Positions 51,878 to 60,095 of a stretch of 64,000 bases of DNA are shown piece after piece. The notes below the pieces were generated by a model. The model was not told the DNA's origin and searched no databases. It saw nothing but the letters and a program-made list of their open reading frames with translations. This DNA comes from Pseudomonas sp. URMO17WK12:I11 (GTDB lineage Bacteria; Pseudomonadota; Gammaproteobacteria; Pseudomonadales; Pseudomonadaceae): assembly GCF_007677725.1 (NCBI RefSeq), contig NZ_VEDF01000010.1:62001-126000 (forward strand), written 5' to 3'. A program made the position numbers and the translations under genes. Every line of letters starts with the position of its first letter. Within the stretch, counting starts at the first letter, position 1.

Positions 51878-52956
51878 AAGCGTCGCTGCTCAATAAACTG
51901 GATACGCTTCACGACCGCTTCGAGGAACTCACCGCGCTGCTGGGTGATGCCGAAGTCATTTCCGACCAGACCCGTTTTCGCGCCTATTCACGCGAATATG
52001 CCGAAGTCGAGCCGGTGATCGGCGCCTACAACGCATGGCGCAAGGTACAGGACGATCTCGAGGGCGCCCAGGCGCTGCTCAAGGACGCCGATCCGGATCT
52101 GCGCGAGATGGCCGTCGAGGAAGTGCGCGATGCCAAGGAGCAACTGCAGGTCCTCGAATCGCAGCTGCAACGCATGCTGCTGCCCAAGGACCCTAACGAC
52201 GGGCGCAACGTGTTCCTTGAAATTCGTGCCGGCACCGGCGGCGACGAGGCTGCGATCTTCTCCGGCGACCTGTTTCGCATGTACTCGCGCTATGCCGAAA
52301 AACGCGGCTGGCGCCTGGAGATCCTCTCGGAGAACGAAGGCGAGCACGGCGGCTACAAGGAAATCATCGCCCGCGTCGAGGGCGACAACGTCTACGGCAA
52401 GCTGAAGTTCGAGTCCGGCGCGCACCGCGTCCAGCGGGTGCCGGAAACCGAATCCCAGGGTCGCATCCACACCTCGGCCTGCACGGTGGCCGTGCTGCCC
52501 GAGCCCGACGAGCAGGCCGCCATCGAGATCAATCCGGCCGACCTGCGGGTCGACACCTACCGCGCCTCGGGGGCGGGGGGGCAGCACGTCAACAAGACCG
52601 ATTCGGCGATCCGCATCACCCACTTGCCGACCGGCATCGTCGTGGAATGCCAGGAAGAGCGCTCGCAGCACAAGAACCGCGCCCGTGCCATGTCCTGGCT
52701 GTCGGCCAAACTCAACGACATGCAGACCAGCGCCGCTCAGAACGCCATTGCCAGCGAACGTAAGTTGCTGGTGGGTTCCGGTGACCGCTCCGAGCGTATC
52801 CGTACCTACAATTATCCGCAGGGCCGGGTCACCGATCACCGCATCAACCTGACGCTTTACTCGCTCGACGATATCCTGGCCGGCGGCGTAGAAGCGGTGA
52901 TCGAGCCCTTGCTGGCCGAATACCAGGCCGACCAGTTGGCCGCTCTGGGGGACTGA
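51874..52956 (+). CDS. prfA: Peptide chain release factor 1
   Basis: RF1 reads UAA and UAG and releases the finished peptide. The 360-residue protein has the codon-recognition PET tripeptide in RVPETESQGR and the GGQ loop in GAGGQHVNKTDSAIR. It overlaps hemA by four bases and its TGA shares a base with the prmC start, the standard hemA-prfA-prmC coupling. PrmC methylates the Gln of GGQ. Confidence 0.97.
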   Translation: MKASLLNKLDTLHDRFEELTALLGDAEVISDQTRFRAYSREYAEVEPVIGAYNAWRKVQDDLEGAQALLKDADPDLREMAVEEVRDAKEQLQVLESQLQRMLLPKDPNDGRNVFLEIRAGTGGDEAAIFSGDLFRMYSRYAEKRGWRLEILSENEGEHGGYKEIIARVEGDNVYGKLKFESGAHRVQRVPETESQGRIHTSACTVAVLPEPDEQAAIEINPADLRVDTYRASGAGGQHVNKTDSAIRITHLPTGIVVECQEERSQHKNRARAMSWLSAKLNDMQTSAAQNAIASERKLLVGSGDRSERIRTYNYPQGRVTDHRINLTLYSLDDILAGGVEAVIEPLLAEYQADQLAALGD

Positions 52957-53786
52957 TGACCATCATTGCCAGCCTGCTGCGCAACGCGCAGCTGCCAGAT
53001 TCACCCTCAGCGCGCCTGGATGCCGAATTGTTGCTAGCCGCCGCCATTGGCAAATCGCGCAGCTACCTGCACACCTGGCCCGAGCGTATTGTCAGCAGCG
53101 AACATGCCGAGGCTTTCGCAGGCTATCTGACGCGCCGCCGCGCCGGCGAGCCGGTGGCCTATATCCTGGGTCAGCAAGGGTTCTGGAAGCTTGACCTGGA
53201 AGTCGCTGCGCATACCTTGATCCCGCGGCCGGATACCGAGCTGCTGGTGGAAACCGGCCTGCAACTGCAGTCCGCGTCACCGGCCAAGGTCCTTGACCTG
53301 GGCACCGGCAGCGGCGCCATCGCCTTGGCCCTGGCCAGCGAGCGCCCGGCCTGGCGAGTGACGGCGGTAGACCGCGTCGAGCAGGCTGTTGCCCTGGCCG
53401 AGCGCAACCGCCAGCGCCTGGGCCTGGAGAACGTGCAGGTGTTGGTCAGCCACTGGTTCGCCAGCTTGGTCGGGCAGCGCTTCGACGTCATCTTGAGCAA
53501 CCCGCCGTACATACGGGCCGAAGACCCCCACTTGACAGAAGGCGATGTGCGCTTCGAGCCAAGCAGCGCACTGGTCGCAGGCGCCGATGGGCTGGACGAT
53601 TTGCGCGCGATCGTCGAGCAGGCGCCTGCACACTTGCAGCCTGGCGGCTGGCTGCTGCTCGAACACGGTTACGACCAGGCCGAACAGGTGCGGGGGCTGC
53701 TTGCGGCGCAAGGCTTCAGCGATGTTGAAAGCCGCATGGACCTGGGCGGTCATCAACGGATTTCCCTGGGGCGTCTGCCATGCTGA
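52956..53786 (+). CDS. prmC: Release factor glutamine N5-methyltransferase
   Basis: PrmC methylates the GGQ glutamine of release factors. The 276-residue protein has an N-terminal helical domain, the SAM loop DLGTGSG (114-120) and the glutamine-binding NPPY (182-185). It starts at ATG 52956 overlapping the prfA stop (TGATG) and overlaps moeB by seven bases. Confidence 0.96.
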   Translation: MTIIASLLRNAQLPDSPSARLDAELLLAAAIGKSRSYLHTWPERIVSSEHAEAFAGYLTRRRAGEPVAYILGQQGFWKLDLEVAAHTLIPRPDTELLVETGLQLQSASPAKVLDLGTGSGAIALALASERPAWRVTAVDRVEQAVALAERNRQRLGLENVQVLVSHWFASLVGQRFDVILSNPPYIRAEDPHLTEGDVRFEPSSALVAGADGLDDLRAIVEQAPAHLQPGGWLLLEHGYDQAEQVRGLLAAQGFSDVESRMDLGGHQRISLGRLPC

Positions 53787-54535
53787 GTGATCAGGAACTG
53801 TTGCGTTACAGCCGGCAGATCCTGCTGTCGCAGGTCGACATAGACGGCCAGCTGCGACTCAAGCGCAGCAAGGCGTTGATCGTGGGACTGGGCGGCCTCG
53901 GCTCACCGGTGGCGCTGTATCTGGCGGCAGCGGGAGTGGGCGAGCTGCACCTGGCCGATTTCGACATGGTGGACCTGACCAACCTGCAGCGCCAGGTGAT
54001 CCATGACAGCGACAGTGTCGGCTTGAGCAAAGTCGACTCGGCGCTCCAGCGCTTGCAGGCGATCAACCCAGAGGTGGCGCTGGTCGCTCACCGTCAGGCG
54101 CTCGATGAAGACAGCCTGAGCGCTGCGGTGAAGGCGGTCGATCTGGTACTCGATTGTTCGGACAACTTCGCGACCCGTGAAGCGGTCAACGCGGCGTGCT
54201 TCGCCCACGGCAAGCCGCTGGTCAGCGGCGCCGCGATTCGCCTGGAAGGTCAGCTGTCGGTGTTCGATCCGCGCCGTGATTCCAGCCCTTGCTACCACTG
54301 TCTGTACGGCCATGGCAGCGAAGCGGAACTGACCTGTAGCGAAGCGGGCGTGATCGGCCCGCTGGTGGGGCTGGTGGGCAGCCTGCAAGCGTTGGAAGCG
54401 TTGAAGCTGCTGGCCGGTTTCGGCGAGCCGCTGGTGGGCCGGCTGCTGTTGATCGATGCCCTCAGCACGCGCCTGCGCGAGTTGCGGGTCAAGCGCGACC
54501 CTGCGTGCCCGGTCTGTGCGCAGCGCGATGGCTGA
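53780..54535 (+). CDS. moeB: Molybdopterin-synthase adenylyltransferase (MoeB/HesA type)
   Basis: MoeB adenylates the C-terminus of MoaD; similar proteins serve ThiS. The 251-residue protein has the nucleotide loop GLGGLGSP (36-43), the YSRQILL start typical of E1-like enzymes, and two zinc Cys pairs (Cys171/174 in CYHC and Cys243/246 in CPVC). Position between prmC and murI is the usual pseudomonad order. It overlaps both neighbours, by seven and eight bases. Confidence 0.93.
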   Translation: MLSDQELLRYSRQILLSQVDIDGQLRLKRSKALIVGLGGLGSPVALYLAAAGVGELHLADFDMVDLTNLQRQVIHDSDSVGLSKVDSALQRLQAINPEVALVAHRQALDEDSLSAAVKAVDLVLDCSDNFATREAVNAACFAHGKPLVSGAAIRLEGQLSVFDPRRDSSPCYHCLYGHGSEAELTCSEAGVIGPLVGLVGSLQALEALKLLAGFGEPLVGRLLLIDALSTRLRELRVKRDPACPVCAQRDG

Positions 54536-55325
54536 GCGTTCGGCGCCGGTGGGCGTCATGGACTCGGGCGTCGGTGGTTTGTCGGTGCTGGCCGAGATCC
54601 AGCGCTTGCTTCCCAACGAATCGCTGCTGTACGTGGCTGACTGCGGTCACGTGCCTTACGGCGAGAAATCGGCGGACTATATCCGCCAGCGCTGCCGCCA
54701 TATTGCCCAGTTCTTCCGCGCCCAGGGCGCCAAGGCGATGGTACTTGCCTGCAACACCGCCACTGTTGCCGCTGTAGCAGACCTGCGCGCGTTGTACCCC
54801 GACTGGCCGCTGGTCGGCATGGAACCTGCGGTCAAGCCGGCCGCTGCGGCCACCCGCTCGGGGGTTGTGGGCGTATTGGCCACCACCGGCACCTTGCAGA
54901 GTGCCAAGTTCGCGGCTTTGCTCGACCGTTTCGCCAGCGATGTGCGCGTGGTCACCCAGCCTTGCCCGGGGCTGGTCGAACGCATCGAAAGCGGTGACCT
55001 GAGCAGCGAGCCGTTGCGCCAGCTGCTGTGGGGCTACGTCGAGCCACTGCTGGCGGCCGGCTGCGACACCCTGATTTTGGGCTGCACCCATTACCCATTT
55101 CTGCGGCCATTGCTGGCGCAGATGGTGCCTGCGGACGTTGCCGTCATCGACACCGGCGCCGCCGTGGCGCGCCAGTTGCAGCGCCTGCTGGGCGCGCATG
55201 AGCTGCTGGCGCAGGGGCCGTCCCGTGACACAGCGTTCTGGACCAGCGCCGAGCCAGATGCCCTTATCGCCATCCTGCCCACGCTCTGGCGGCCGTCCTC
55301 GAACGTGCAGCTTTTCGACGTGTAA
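54528..55325 (+). CDS. murI: Glutamate racemase
   Basis: MurI makes D-glutamate for peptidoglycan. The 265-residue protein has the two catalytic cysteines, Cys75 in ACNTATV and Cys186 in GCTHYPF, and the start MDSGVGGLSVL. ATG 54528 overlaps the moeB stop by eight bases. It is last in the hemA-prfA-prmC-moeB-murI string. Confidence 0.96.
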   Translation: MAERSAPVGVMDSGVGGLSVLAEIQRLLPNESLLYVADCGHVPYGEKSADYIRQRCRHIAQFFRAQGAKAMVLACNTATVAAVADLRALYPDWPLVGMEPAVKPAAAATRSGVVGVLATTGTLQSAKFAALLDRFASDVRVVTQPCPGLVERIESGDLSSEPLRQLLWGYVEPLLAAGCDTLILGCTHYPFLRPLLAQMVPADVAVIDTGAAVARQLQRLLGAHELLAQGPSRDTAFWTSAEPDALIAILPTLWRPSSNVQLFDV

Positions 55326-55428
55326 AAAATTCGTGAAATAGCTGAACTATCGTACCAGTTCGGCTTTCTATGCCTGAGCCTGACACAAGGCGACACTTAA
55401 AACGGCATTGGAAAGAAGGACACATCTC

Positions 55429-55947
55429 ATGAGAAAACTGCTCGGACTCGCGGCGTTCGCTGCACTCACGCTGGGGCAGGTGGCAGCCGTGCAAGCGGCG
55501 GATGCATCGTTTTCGGTGGGGCAGACCGGCGATTCGACAATGGTGTACCGCCTGGGCCTGCAGTCCAACTGGGACGCCAGCTGGTGGCAGACCAGCGTCG
55601 GTCGCATAACCGGTTACTGGGATGGTGCCTATACCTATTGGGATGGCGATGACACGGCAAGCAACCACAGCCTGTCGTTCGCACCGGTATTCGTTTATGA
55701 GTTCGCAGGCAATACCGTCAAGCCGTACATCGAGGCGGGGATCGGCGTCGCGGCGTTCTCCAGCACCGAACTTGAAAGCAACAAGCTGGGCTCGACCTTC
55801 CAGTTCGAAGACCGCATCGGCTTCGGCCTGCGTTTTGCCGGTGGGCATGAGGTCGGTGTACGGGCAATCCACTATTCCAACGCCGGCATCAAGCAACCCA
55901 ACGATGGCGTCGAAAGCTACAGCCTGCATTACCGCATGGCGCTCTGA
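55429..55947 (+). CDS. pagL: Lipid A 3-O-deacylase PagL
   Basis: PagL removes the 3-O acyl chain of lipid A in the outer membrane, lowering its inflammatory activity. The 172-residue precursor has a signal peptide cleaved after VQA/AD (about residue 23) and an eight-stranded barrel. The catalytic triad His148, Ser150 and Glu162 sits in AIHYSNAGIKQPNDGVESY and corresponds to His126, Ser128 and Glu140 of mature P. aeruginosa PagL. AAGGA precedes ATG 55429. Confidence 0.93.
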   Translation: MRKLLGLAAFAALTLGQVAAVQAADASFSVGQTGDSTMVYRLGLQSNWDASWWQTSVGRITGYWDGAYTYWDGDDTASNHSLSFAPVFVYEFAGNTVKPYIEAGIGVAAFSSTELESNKLGSTFQFEDRIGFGLRFAGGHEVGVRAIHYSNAGIKQPNDGVESYSLHYRMAL

Positions 55948-55953
55948 TCAGCC

Positions 55954-55996
55954 AAGGCCCGGCCTCTTCGGTTTCGACCTGAAGAGGCTGGGTCTT
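55954..55996. terminator. Bidirectional terminator between pagL and the SDR gene
   Basis: A 16-bp stem (AAGGCCCGGCCTCTTC, 55954-55969, with GAAGAGGCTGGGTCTT, 55981-55996; two G-T pairs) has an 11-base loop. It lies between two convergent stops. Confidence 0.75.
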
Positions 55997-56001
55997 GCCA
56001 G

Positions 56002-56700
56002 TCAACGCGCCATTGGCCACAGACTGGCGGTGTCCATCGTCTCCAGAATCAACTCCGGTTCGCGCAGGGCAAGGCGCGACAACAACTCGCTCGCTGCGCT
56101 TTGCGCGGTCCAGGATTGGGGCACGGCCTTTGCCGTGGTCAGTGGCGCCTTGAGTGACTGCGGCGCCACCACGGTCAGGTCGATGCCGCGTTCCTTGAGC
56201 GCCTCGCGCTGCTCCCGCGACCACTGCGGCAGGTTGTTCCAGCCCGCTGCAACGCGCGTCGGCGAATGCAGCTGCAAGGCTGAATAGCGATTGAAGATCA
56301 TCATGACCTGCGGCATCCGGCCTTTGGCCAGCAGTGGCAGCGCCCCAGCCAGGCAGTGCTCGGCGGCCAGTTGATTATCGGTGACGATGGTTTCGAAGAC
56401 CGCGTCGTTGGCCACGCCATCGGCTAGATAATCGGTGGTTCCGGCGTTGATGATCAATCCGTCCAGCGCAGGCCAGGCATCGCACAGCTGCTGCGTAGCC
56501 TTGGCAGCCTGATCCTTCTTGTGCAGATGGCCATCAAGCAGCAGCAGCTCGCTGCGGTACTGTGCGGCCAATTCATCCAGTTGCGCGCTTGCTCTGCCAC
56601 TTGCGGCGACCCGGTGCCCTTGTTCGAGCAACCTTTGCACCAAGGCCAGTCCCAATCCGTTGCTGGCCCCTGTAACCCAGAAACTACGCGAATGATTCAA
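56002..56700 (-). CDS. Short-chain dehydrogenase-like protein without the YxxxK site
   Basis: The 232-residue protein has the SDR cofactor loop TGASNGLGLAL and the NAG motif (IINAGTTDY), so it should bind NAD(P). In the usual catalytic place the sequence reads MIFNRYSALQLHSPTRVAAGW: no Tyr-x3-Lys is seen, so it may be inactive or act differently. It starts at TTG 56700 with GAGGG eight bases upstream, 20 bases after the phrB stop. It is the last gene of the light-linked operon DUF523-litR-phrB-SDR. Confidence 0.82.
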   Translation of the reverse strand: MNHSRSFWVTGASNGLGLALVQRLLEQGHRVAASGRASAQLDELAAQYRSELLLLDGHLHKKDQAAKATQQLCDAWPALDGLIINAGTTDYLADGVANDAVFETIVTDNQLAAEHCLAGALPLLAKGRMPQVMMIFNRYSALQLHSPTRVAAGWNNLPQWSREQREALKERGIDLTVVAPQSLKAPLTTAKAVPQSWTAQSAASELLSRLALREPELILETMDTASLWPMAR

Positions 56701-56720
56701 GGTGCTGCCCTCTGCTACCC

Positions 56721-58142
56721 CTAGCGGCGCGGAAGGTTTTTGAAGGCCTCCAGCGCCCGTTGGCGACTACTACTAAGATCGACGATGGGATTAGGATACT
56801 TACCGCTGGCAAAAAGATCCCTAGACTTGAAGGGCTGATGCACAGATTTATCGTCCAAATCCGCCAACTCTGGCAACCAGTGCTTGATGAACACTGCGTC
56901 TGGATCGAATCGCTCAGACTGTGAGGTCGGATTGAAAATCCGGAAGTAGGGGACTGAATCGGTTCCGGTTGAAGCGCTCCACTGCCAGCCGCCGTTGTTG
57001 GCCGCCAGATCACCGTCGATCAAATGCTGCATGAAATGGCGCTCACCCAGGCGCCAGTCGATCAGCAGGTTCTTGCTGAGGAACATGGCGACGATCATGC
57101 GCAGACGGTTGTGCATCCACCCGCAGTGCAGCAACTGGCGCATGGCAGCATCGATGATCGGGAAGCCGGTACGGCCCTCTTGCCATGCCTTGAAATCATC
57201 CGGCGCGTCGCGCCAGGGCAGTGCTTCGGTGTGGGCGCGGAAAGCACGGTGGCGGGAGACCTGTGGATAACCGGTCAGGATATGCTTGTAGAACTCGCGC
57301 CAGATCAGCTCGCTGATCCAGGTCTGTACCCCACTGTTGCCGCTGTCGAACTCGCCGCGGTTGCTGCTCAGCGCGGCGTGCAGGCAGTGCCGGGGCGAGA
57401 TCACCCCGGCTGCCAGGTAGGCCGACAGCTGGCTGGTGCCAGGCTTGGCGGGCAGGTCGCGCAGGCGTTCGTAGTCTTCCACGGTTTCATCGAGAAAGCG
57501 GCTGAGCCTGGCCTGCGCCTCGCCTTCACCGGCAGGCCACTGGTCGATGAGTGCGCGCGCGGGCTTTGCAAAGCCGTCGATATGCTGCGGGATCGGGTCG
57601 CTGGCGATGTCGAGTGGCTTTTGCGCCTTGATTCGAGGCGCCAGCGACGGCAGGCTGCGGTGCAGATGCTCAAGACAGACTTTCTTGAACTGACCGAACA
57701 CCTGAAAGTAGTCACCGCTGCGGGTCAGGATGGTGCCTGGGCGGAACAGCAACTGGTCGAGGTGGCTGAACGCCTGGATCTGTGAGTCTTCCAGCAGCTT
57801 GCGCGTGGCGGTATCGCGACGCGCCTCGTGGATGCCGTACTCATCGTTCCAGTGCACCGCGTCGATGCCGTGACGCCGGCAGACATCGAGCACGGCAGCT
57901 GGGGCCTGGTCCCAGGTGTCGATTTTGCGCACCAGCAAAGGAATGTGGAGTTTATCGAGTGCCTTGCGCAGTTCGCGCAGATTGCGCAGCCAGAAATCCA
58001 CCTTGCATGGCGCATCGTCGTGGGCCTGCCACTGGCCGGGGCTGGCCAGCCACAAGGCGACCGTCGGGCCGCGCTCGCAGGCCGCGCTAAGGGCGGTGTT
58101 GTCATCGATGCGCAGGTCGCTGCGCAGCCAGATCAATTGCAT
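56721..58142 (-). CDS. phrB: Deoxyribodipyrimidine (CPD) photolyase
   Basis: PhrB uses blue light to split cyclobutane pyrimidine dimers. The 473-residue protein has the N-terminal antenna domain (LIWLRSDLRIDDNTAL) and the FAD domain. The latter shows WISELIWREFYKHIL, RTGFPIIDAAMRQLLHCGWMHNR and GDLAANNGGWQWSASTGTD, matching class I enzymes. It starts three bases after the regulator stop codon and is co-transcribed with it, so light-induced expression is likely. Confidence 0.95.
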   Translation of the reverse strand: MQLIWLRSDLRIDDNTALSAACERGPTVALWLASPGQWQAHDDAPCKVDFWLRNLRELRKALDKLHIPLLVRKIDTWDQAPAAVLDVCRRHGIDAVHWNDEYGIHEARRDTATRKLLEDSQIQAFSHLDQLLFRPGTILTRSGDYFQVFGQFKKVCLEHLHRSLPSLAPRIKAQKPLDIASDPIPQHIDGFAKPARALIDQWPAGEGEAQARLSRFLDETVEDYERLRDLPAKPGTSQLSAYLAAGVISPRHCLHAALSSNRGEFDSGNSGVQTWISELIWREFYKHILTGYPQVSRHRAFRAHTEALPWRDAPDDFKAWQEGRTGFPIIDAAMRQLLHCGWMHNRLRMIVAMFLSKNLLIDWRLGERHFMQHLIDGDLAANNGGWQWSASTGTDSVPYFRIFNPTSQSERFDPDAVFIKHWLPELADLDDKSVHQPFKSRDLFASGKYPNPIVDLSSSRQRALEAFKNLPRR

Positions 58143-58145
58143 GGA

Positions 58146-59030
58146 TTACTCTTCGATAGGGCGGCGGTCGGAGTGCTGCAGCGCGCGCAGCGCTGCCTGG
58201 GGGGTATCGAACAGACTGACCCCTGGCAGGTCGAGGCCACGCAGTTTTTCCTGGTGCAGCGCGAGGGTCGCGCCGCCCAGCAATTTAGGCCCGGCGATAC
58301 CGTTCAGGGTGCGCTGCAGCGCCGCGATGTCGATGCGCGGGCCAAGGTGCAGCAGCACTGCCCGCGGTCGCAGGGCGTTGACGGCACGCTGTAACTGCAC
58401 GCCGCCCACGGGCTGCTCGAGCACTTCTACCGGGATACCGTTGCTGCTCAGCAGCCAGGTGCATAGCCACAGCCCCGGGTTCATCGGCTGTTCGCTGTCT
58501 TCGCACAGCAGCACGGCCGGACCTTGCAGCGACTGATTGTCGTGATAGACCCGCGCCCCCAGCTTGCTGCGCAGCCAGGTGTGGAAAAACACCTGCTCCA
58601 GGCGGGCGTTGAAATGGTTGCGCCAACGCACGGCCAGCGCTTCTTGAAGCGGCAGCAGCAACTGCTCGCACAAGGTGACCGCCGGATACAGCGCCATCAC
58701 TTGGTTCAATTGCTGGTCGAGGGCCTGCTGAGACAGCTCGGCGATGGCGTCGATCAAGCGCTGCTGGCGGACTTGCCAGTCGCCTACAGGCACCTGTTCG
58801 GTGGGGAGTTCGAGCAACCCCTTGACCTGGCCCACCGATGCGCCGCGCTGCAGCCAGGCCAGGATCGCTTCGACGCGTTCGAGCTGATCTGGCCCATACA
58901 GGCGATGGCCTTTGGCCGTGCGCTGCGGCTTCAGCAGGCCGTAGCGCCGCTCCCAGGCCCGCAGGGTCACCGGATTGACCCCGGTGCGCCGCGCCAGCTC
59001 GCCTATCGGCAGCAGTGCCTCAGACAGCAT
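58146..59030 (-). CDS. litR: MerR-family light-response regulator, class II LitR (PplR-like)
   Basis: The 294-residue protein has an N-terminal MerR DNA-binding domain (LLPIGELARRTGVNPVTLRAWERRYGLLKPQRTAKGHRLY) and a C-terminal B12-binding-type fold. At the cobalamin loop, class I CarH/LitR proteins read ExxH; here it is SEQPMNPGLW, so the axial His is missing. This fits class II LitR (PplR of P. putida), reported to work in light-inducible expression together with a LOV protein. Placement directly before phrB agrees. ATG 59030 was chosen; TTG 59042 is possible. It overlaps the DUF523 gene by 11 bases. Confidence 0.88.
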   Translation of the reverse strand: MLSEALLPIGELARRTGVNPVTLRAWERRYGLLKPQRTAKGHRLYGPDQLERVEAILAWLQRGASVGQVKGLLELPTEQVPVGDWQVRQQRLIDAIAELSQQALDQQLNQVMALYPAVTLCEQLLLPLQEALAVRWRNHFNARLEQVFFHTWLRSKLGARVYHDNQSLQGPAVLLCEDSEQPMNPGLWLCTWLLSSNGIPVEVLEQPVGGVQLQRAVNALRPRAVLLHLGPRIDIAALQRTLNGIAGPKLLGGATLALHQEKLRGLDLPGVSLFDTPQAALRALQHSDRRPIEE

Positions 59031-59988
59031 TGCGCAGGCCAAGGCTGTCTGGGTGGGGATGCAGATAGGCTTGCTGTTCCAGGTACGGGTCGGGGTGCTT
59101 GCGCAGATAGTGCTTGAGCAGGGTCAATGGCACTACCAGCGGCACTTCACCCTGTTGGTACTGCCCGATGATGTGCTGCAGTTCGGCTTTGTCCTGCTGG
59201 GTCAGCGCGTCCTTGAAGTAGCCGCTCAGGTGCTGCAGCACGTTGCAGTGCGTGCCACGGCTGGCGGGACGACGCAGGGCCTGCATCAGTTGGCTGAAAT
59301 AGGCTTGGCCGAGTACCTGCGGGTCGTCCTCGCGACGCATGGTGCCGAGCAGCCGGCCGAGTTCGCGATAGGCCTTGGGGTTGTTGGCCATCAACAGGTA
59401 CTTGTAGCGGGAGTGAAATTGCACCAGGGCGCCACGGCTCAAGCCTTGCGCGCGCAGGTGCTGCCAGTCGGCGTAGGCGTAGACGCGACTGATGAAATTC
59501 TCGCGCAGCACCGGGTCGTGCAGGCGACCTTCTTCTTCTACTGGAAGGTCCGGGCGGCGGGCGCAGAACGCTGCGGCGTAGGCCCCCGTGCCACCCTTGG
59601 GCGCTGAGTAGCCGTTGGCCTGGTAGACCTTGACCCGCTCCAGGCCGCACGATGGGGACTTCTGCATGAAGATGTAGCCGCAGATGTCCGTCAACTCGCC
59701 GGCCATCTGCTCGCCGTAACGGCGCAGTGGGGCGGTGAAATCTTCATCGGGGTTGCGCGTGCCGACCACCGAGGGGTTATCAGGGTCACCGATCAGCCTG
59801 ATTGGATCGCGCGGCACGCTCAGGCCGATCGCCACCTCAGGGCAGACGGTCTGCCACTCGAAGTGCGCCTCCAGTTGTTCTCGGCACAGGTCGGAATTCT
59901 TGTGCCCGCCGTTATAGCGCACGTTGTGGCCGGTAAGGCAGGCGCTGATAGCGATACGGGGCTTATGCGGCAGAGTGGGTTCGTGCAT
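59020..59988 (-). CDS. DUF523/DUF1722 protein
   Basis: The 322-residue protein joins an N-terminal DUF523 domain (RIAISACLTGHNVRYNGGHKNS, FMQKSPSCGLERVKVY) with conserved cysteines and a C-terminal DUF1722 domain (LVQFHSRYKYLLMANNPKAYRELG). Its role is unknown; such genes often sit beside photolyase genes. GGAG lies seven bases before ATG 59988. It leads the operon with litR, phrB and the SDR gene, behind a TTGTACA inverted repeat. Confidence 0.92.
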   Translation of the reverse strand: MHEPTLPHKPRIAISACLTGHNVRYNGGHKNSDLCREQLEAHFEWQTVCPEVAIGLSVPRDPIRLIGDPDNPSVVGTRNPDEDFTAPLRRYGEQMAGELTDICGYIFMQKSPSCGLERVKVYQANGYSAPKGGTGAYAAAFCARRPDLPVEEEGRLHDPVLRENFISRVYAYADWQHLRAQGLSRGALVQFHSRYKYLLMANNPKAYRELGRLLGTMRREDDPQVLGQAYFSQLMQALRRPASRGTHCNVLQHLSGYFKDALTQQDKAELQHIIGQYQQGEVPLVVPLTLLKHYLRKHPDPYLEQQAYLHPHPDSLGLRNAV

Positions 59989-60004
59989 GGCTGACTCCGA
60001 AAAC

Positions 60005-60030
60005 TTGTACATTTGAGCAGTCGTGTACAA
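60005..60030 (-). promoter_or_regulatory. Inverted repeat, candidate LitR operator of the photolyase operon
   Basis: TTGTACA (60005-60011) and TGTACAA (60024-60030) are perfect inverted copies 12 bases apart, 17 bases before the DUF523 start codon. TGTACA-type sites are the kind bound by CarH/LitR MerR proteins. The short distance to the start codon implies a very short leader or that the promoter overlaps the site. Confidence 0.65.
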
Positions 60031-60095
60031 CAAGGTTCCAGCCCCTGCAGGAACTTCTGCCGGCACTGAGACGATGACCCACGATCAACTACGCG

